Assembly: GCA_027068245.1 (NCBI GenBank)
Contig: JAMOUF010000188.1
Coordinates: 1-8,035, forward strand
DNA: 8,035 bases
Direction: 5' to 3'
Source of the DNA: Campylobacterales bacterium
Lineage (GTDB): Bacteria; Campylobacterota; Campylobacteria; Campylobacterales; Nitratiruptoraceae
Every line of letters begins with the position of its first letter. Within the stretch, counting starts at the first letter, position 1. Below the pieces are notes generated by a model that was given only the letters and a program-made list of their open reading frames with translations, had not been told where the DNA came from and did no database searches. Both the position numbers and the translations under genes were made by a program. Positions 7,771-8,035 of this stretch are shown one piece after another.

Positions 7771-8035
7771 TTTTTTAATAGCGTATTGGTGAACTATATG
7801 AAGCAGATCTTTTGTATCGAACTTGACCAGGTGTGCGTTGGCGTTCACGAACTTGGTCTTATCCACCGTCGCCTTGTCCGAAAGCGAGGTGTTTATGACA
7901 ACCGGAATCTTGGAAAAGAGAGGATCCTCTTTTATCTTTTTGGTAAATGTGAGACCGTCCATACCCGGCATCTCTATATCGCTTATGATAAGTTGCAGTT
8001 TATCCGTTATATCCACGCCCTCTTTTTGTGCCTTC
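7768..8035 (-). CDS. cheV: C-terminal receiver domain of probable CheV (5' end outside window)
   Basis: The last 88 residues of a protein entering from the right edge, open through the edge without a start in the window. They form the second part of a receiver domain: phosphoacceptor Asp in LIISDIEMPGMDGL, then PVVINTSLSDKA, with Thr at the switch position, and LVKF, with the conserved Lys. DIEMPxMDG with a truncated C-terminus after LVKF is typical of CheV, a CheW-receiver fusion that couples receptors to CheA. The CheW half would lie outside the window, so a CheA-receiver fusion or other receiver protein is not excluded. Its stop codon overlaps the cheY ribosome binding site. Confidence 0.7.
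   Translation of the reverse strand, partial: KAQKEGVDITDKLQLIISDIEMPGMDGLTFTKKIKEDPLFSKIPVVINTSLSDKATVDKTKFVNANAHLVKFDTKDLLHIVHQYAIKK

Overview
The window looks like chromosomal DNA of a free-living or vent-type Campylobacterota (Epsilonproteobacteria) member. This rests on a fused IspD-IspF enzyme, a short ThiC of about 450 residues lacking the long N-terminal extension of the E. coli-type enzyme, Aer-like PAS and TlpD-like soluble chemoreceptors, and AT-rich promoters with a clear -10 and no obvious -35. Base composition is moderate (mid-40s % GC by eye). I cannot name the genus.

Layout. (1) 1-939, minus: ispDF (isoprenoid precursor synthesis), TTG start, 3' end cut by the window edge. 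(2) 940-1163: divergent intergenic region with a good -10 for ispDF, a weaker one for thiC, and no recognisable TPP riboswitch. (3) 1164-3728, plus: thiC (an Fe-S radical-SAM enzyme of thiamine synthesis) then mrp (Fe-S carrier ATPase), 69 bp apart, the second probably with its own promoter. (4) 3730-3785: a small hairpin after mrp, a perfect TATAAT and an 18-bp palindrome, leading into an orphan ParA/MinD-like ATPase (3786-4583). (5) 4580-8035, minus: a compact chemotaxis operon read right to left: 3' end of a probable cheV, cheY, a soluble TlpD-like chemoreceptor with a CZB zinc-binding domain, and a soluble Aer-type PAS protein with a strongly diverged MCP-like tail. Gaps are 8-12 nt and two Shine-Dalgarno sequences overlap upstream stop codons. 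The last gene is convergent with the ParA-like gene and their stop codons overlap.

How they fit together. The chemotaxis genes form a plausible cytoplasmic redox or metabolic sensing module: a PAS sensor of the FAD-binding Aer type, a CZB receptor of the type linked to oxidant sensing, the coupling protein CheV and the response regulator CheY. The most unusual element is the PAS protein. Its C-terminal ~280 residues are a gapless tandem duplication with a period of exactly 140 residues (20 heptads), and each copy carries a degenerate chemoreceptor-tip motif. This suggests a single-chain four-helix bundle that imitates a receptor dimer but has lost key CheA/CheW-contact residues. The adjacent ParA-like ATPase could position such soluble clusters, but that is speculation. 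Poly-A tracts at the start of two genes could switch them off by losing a single base.
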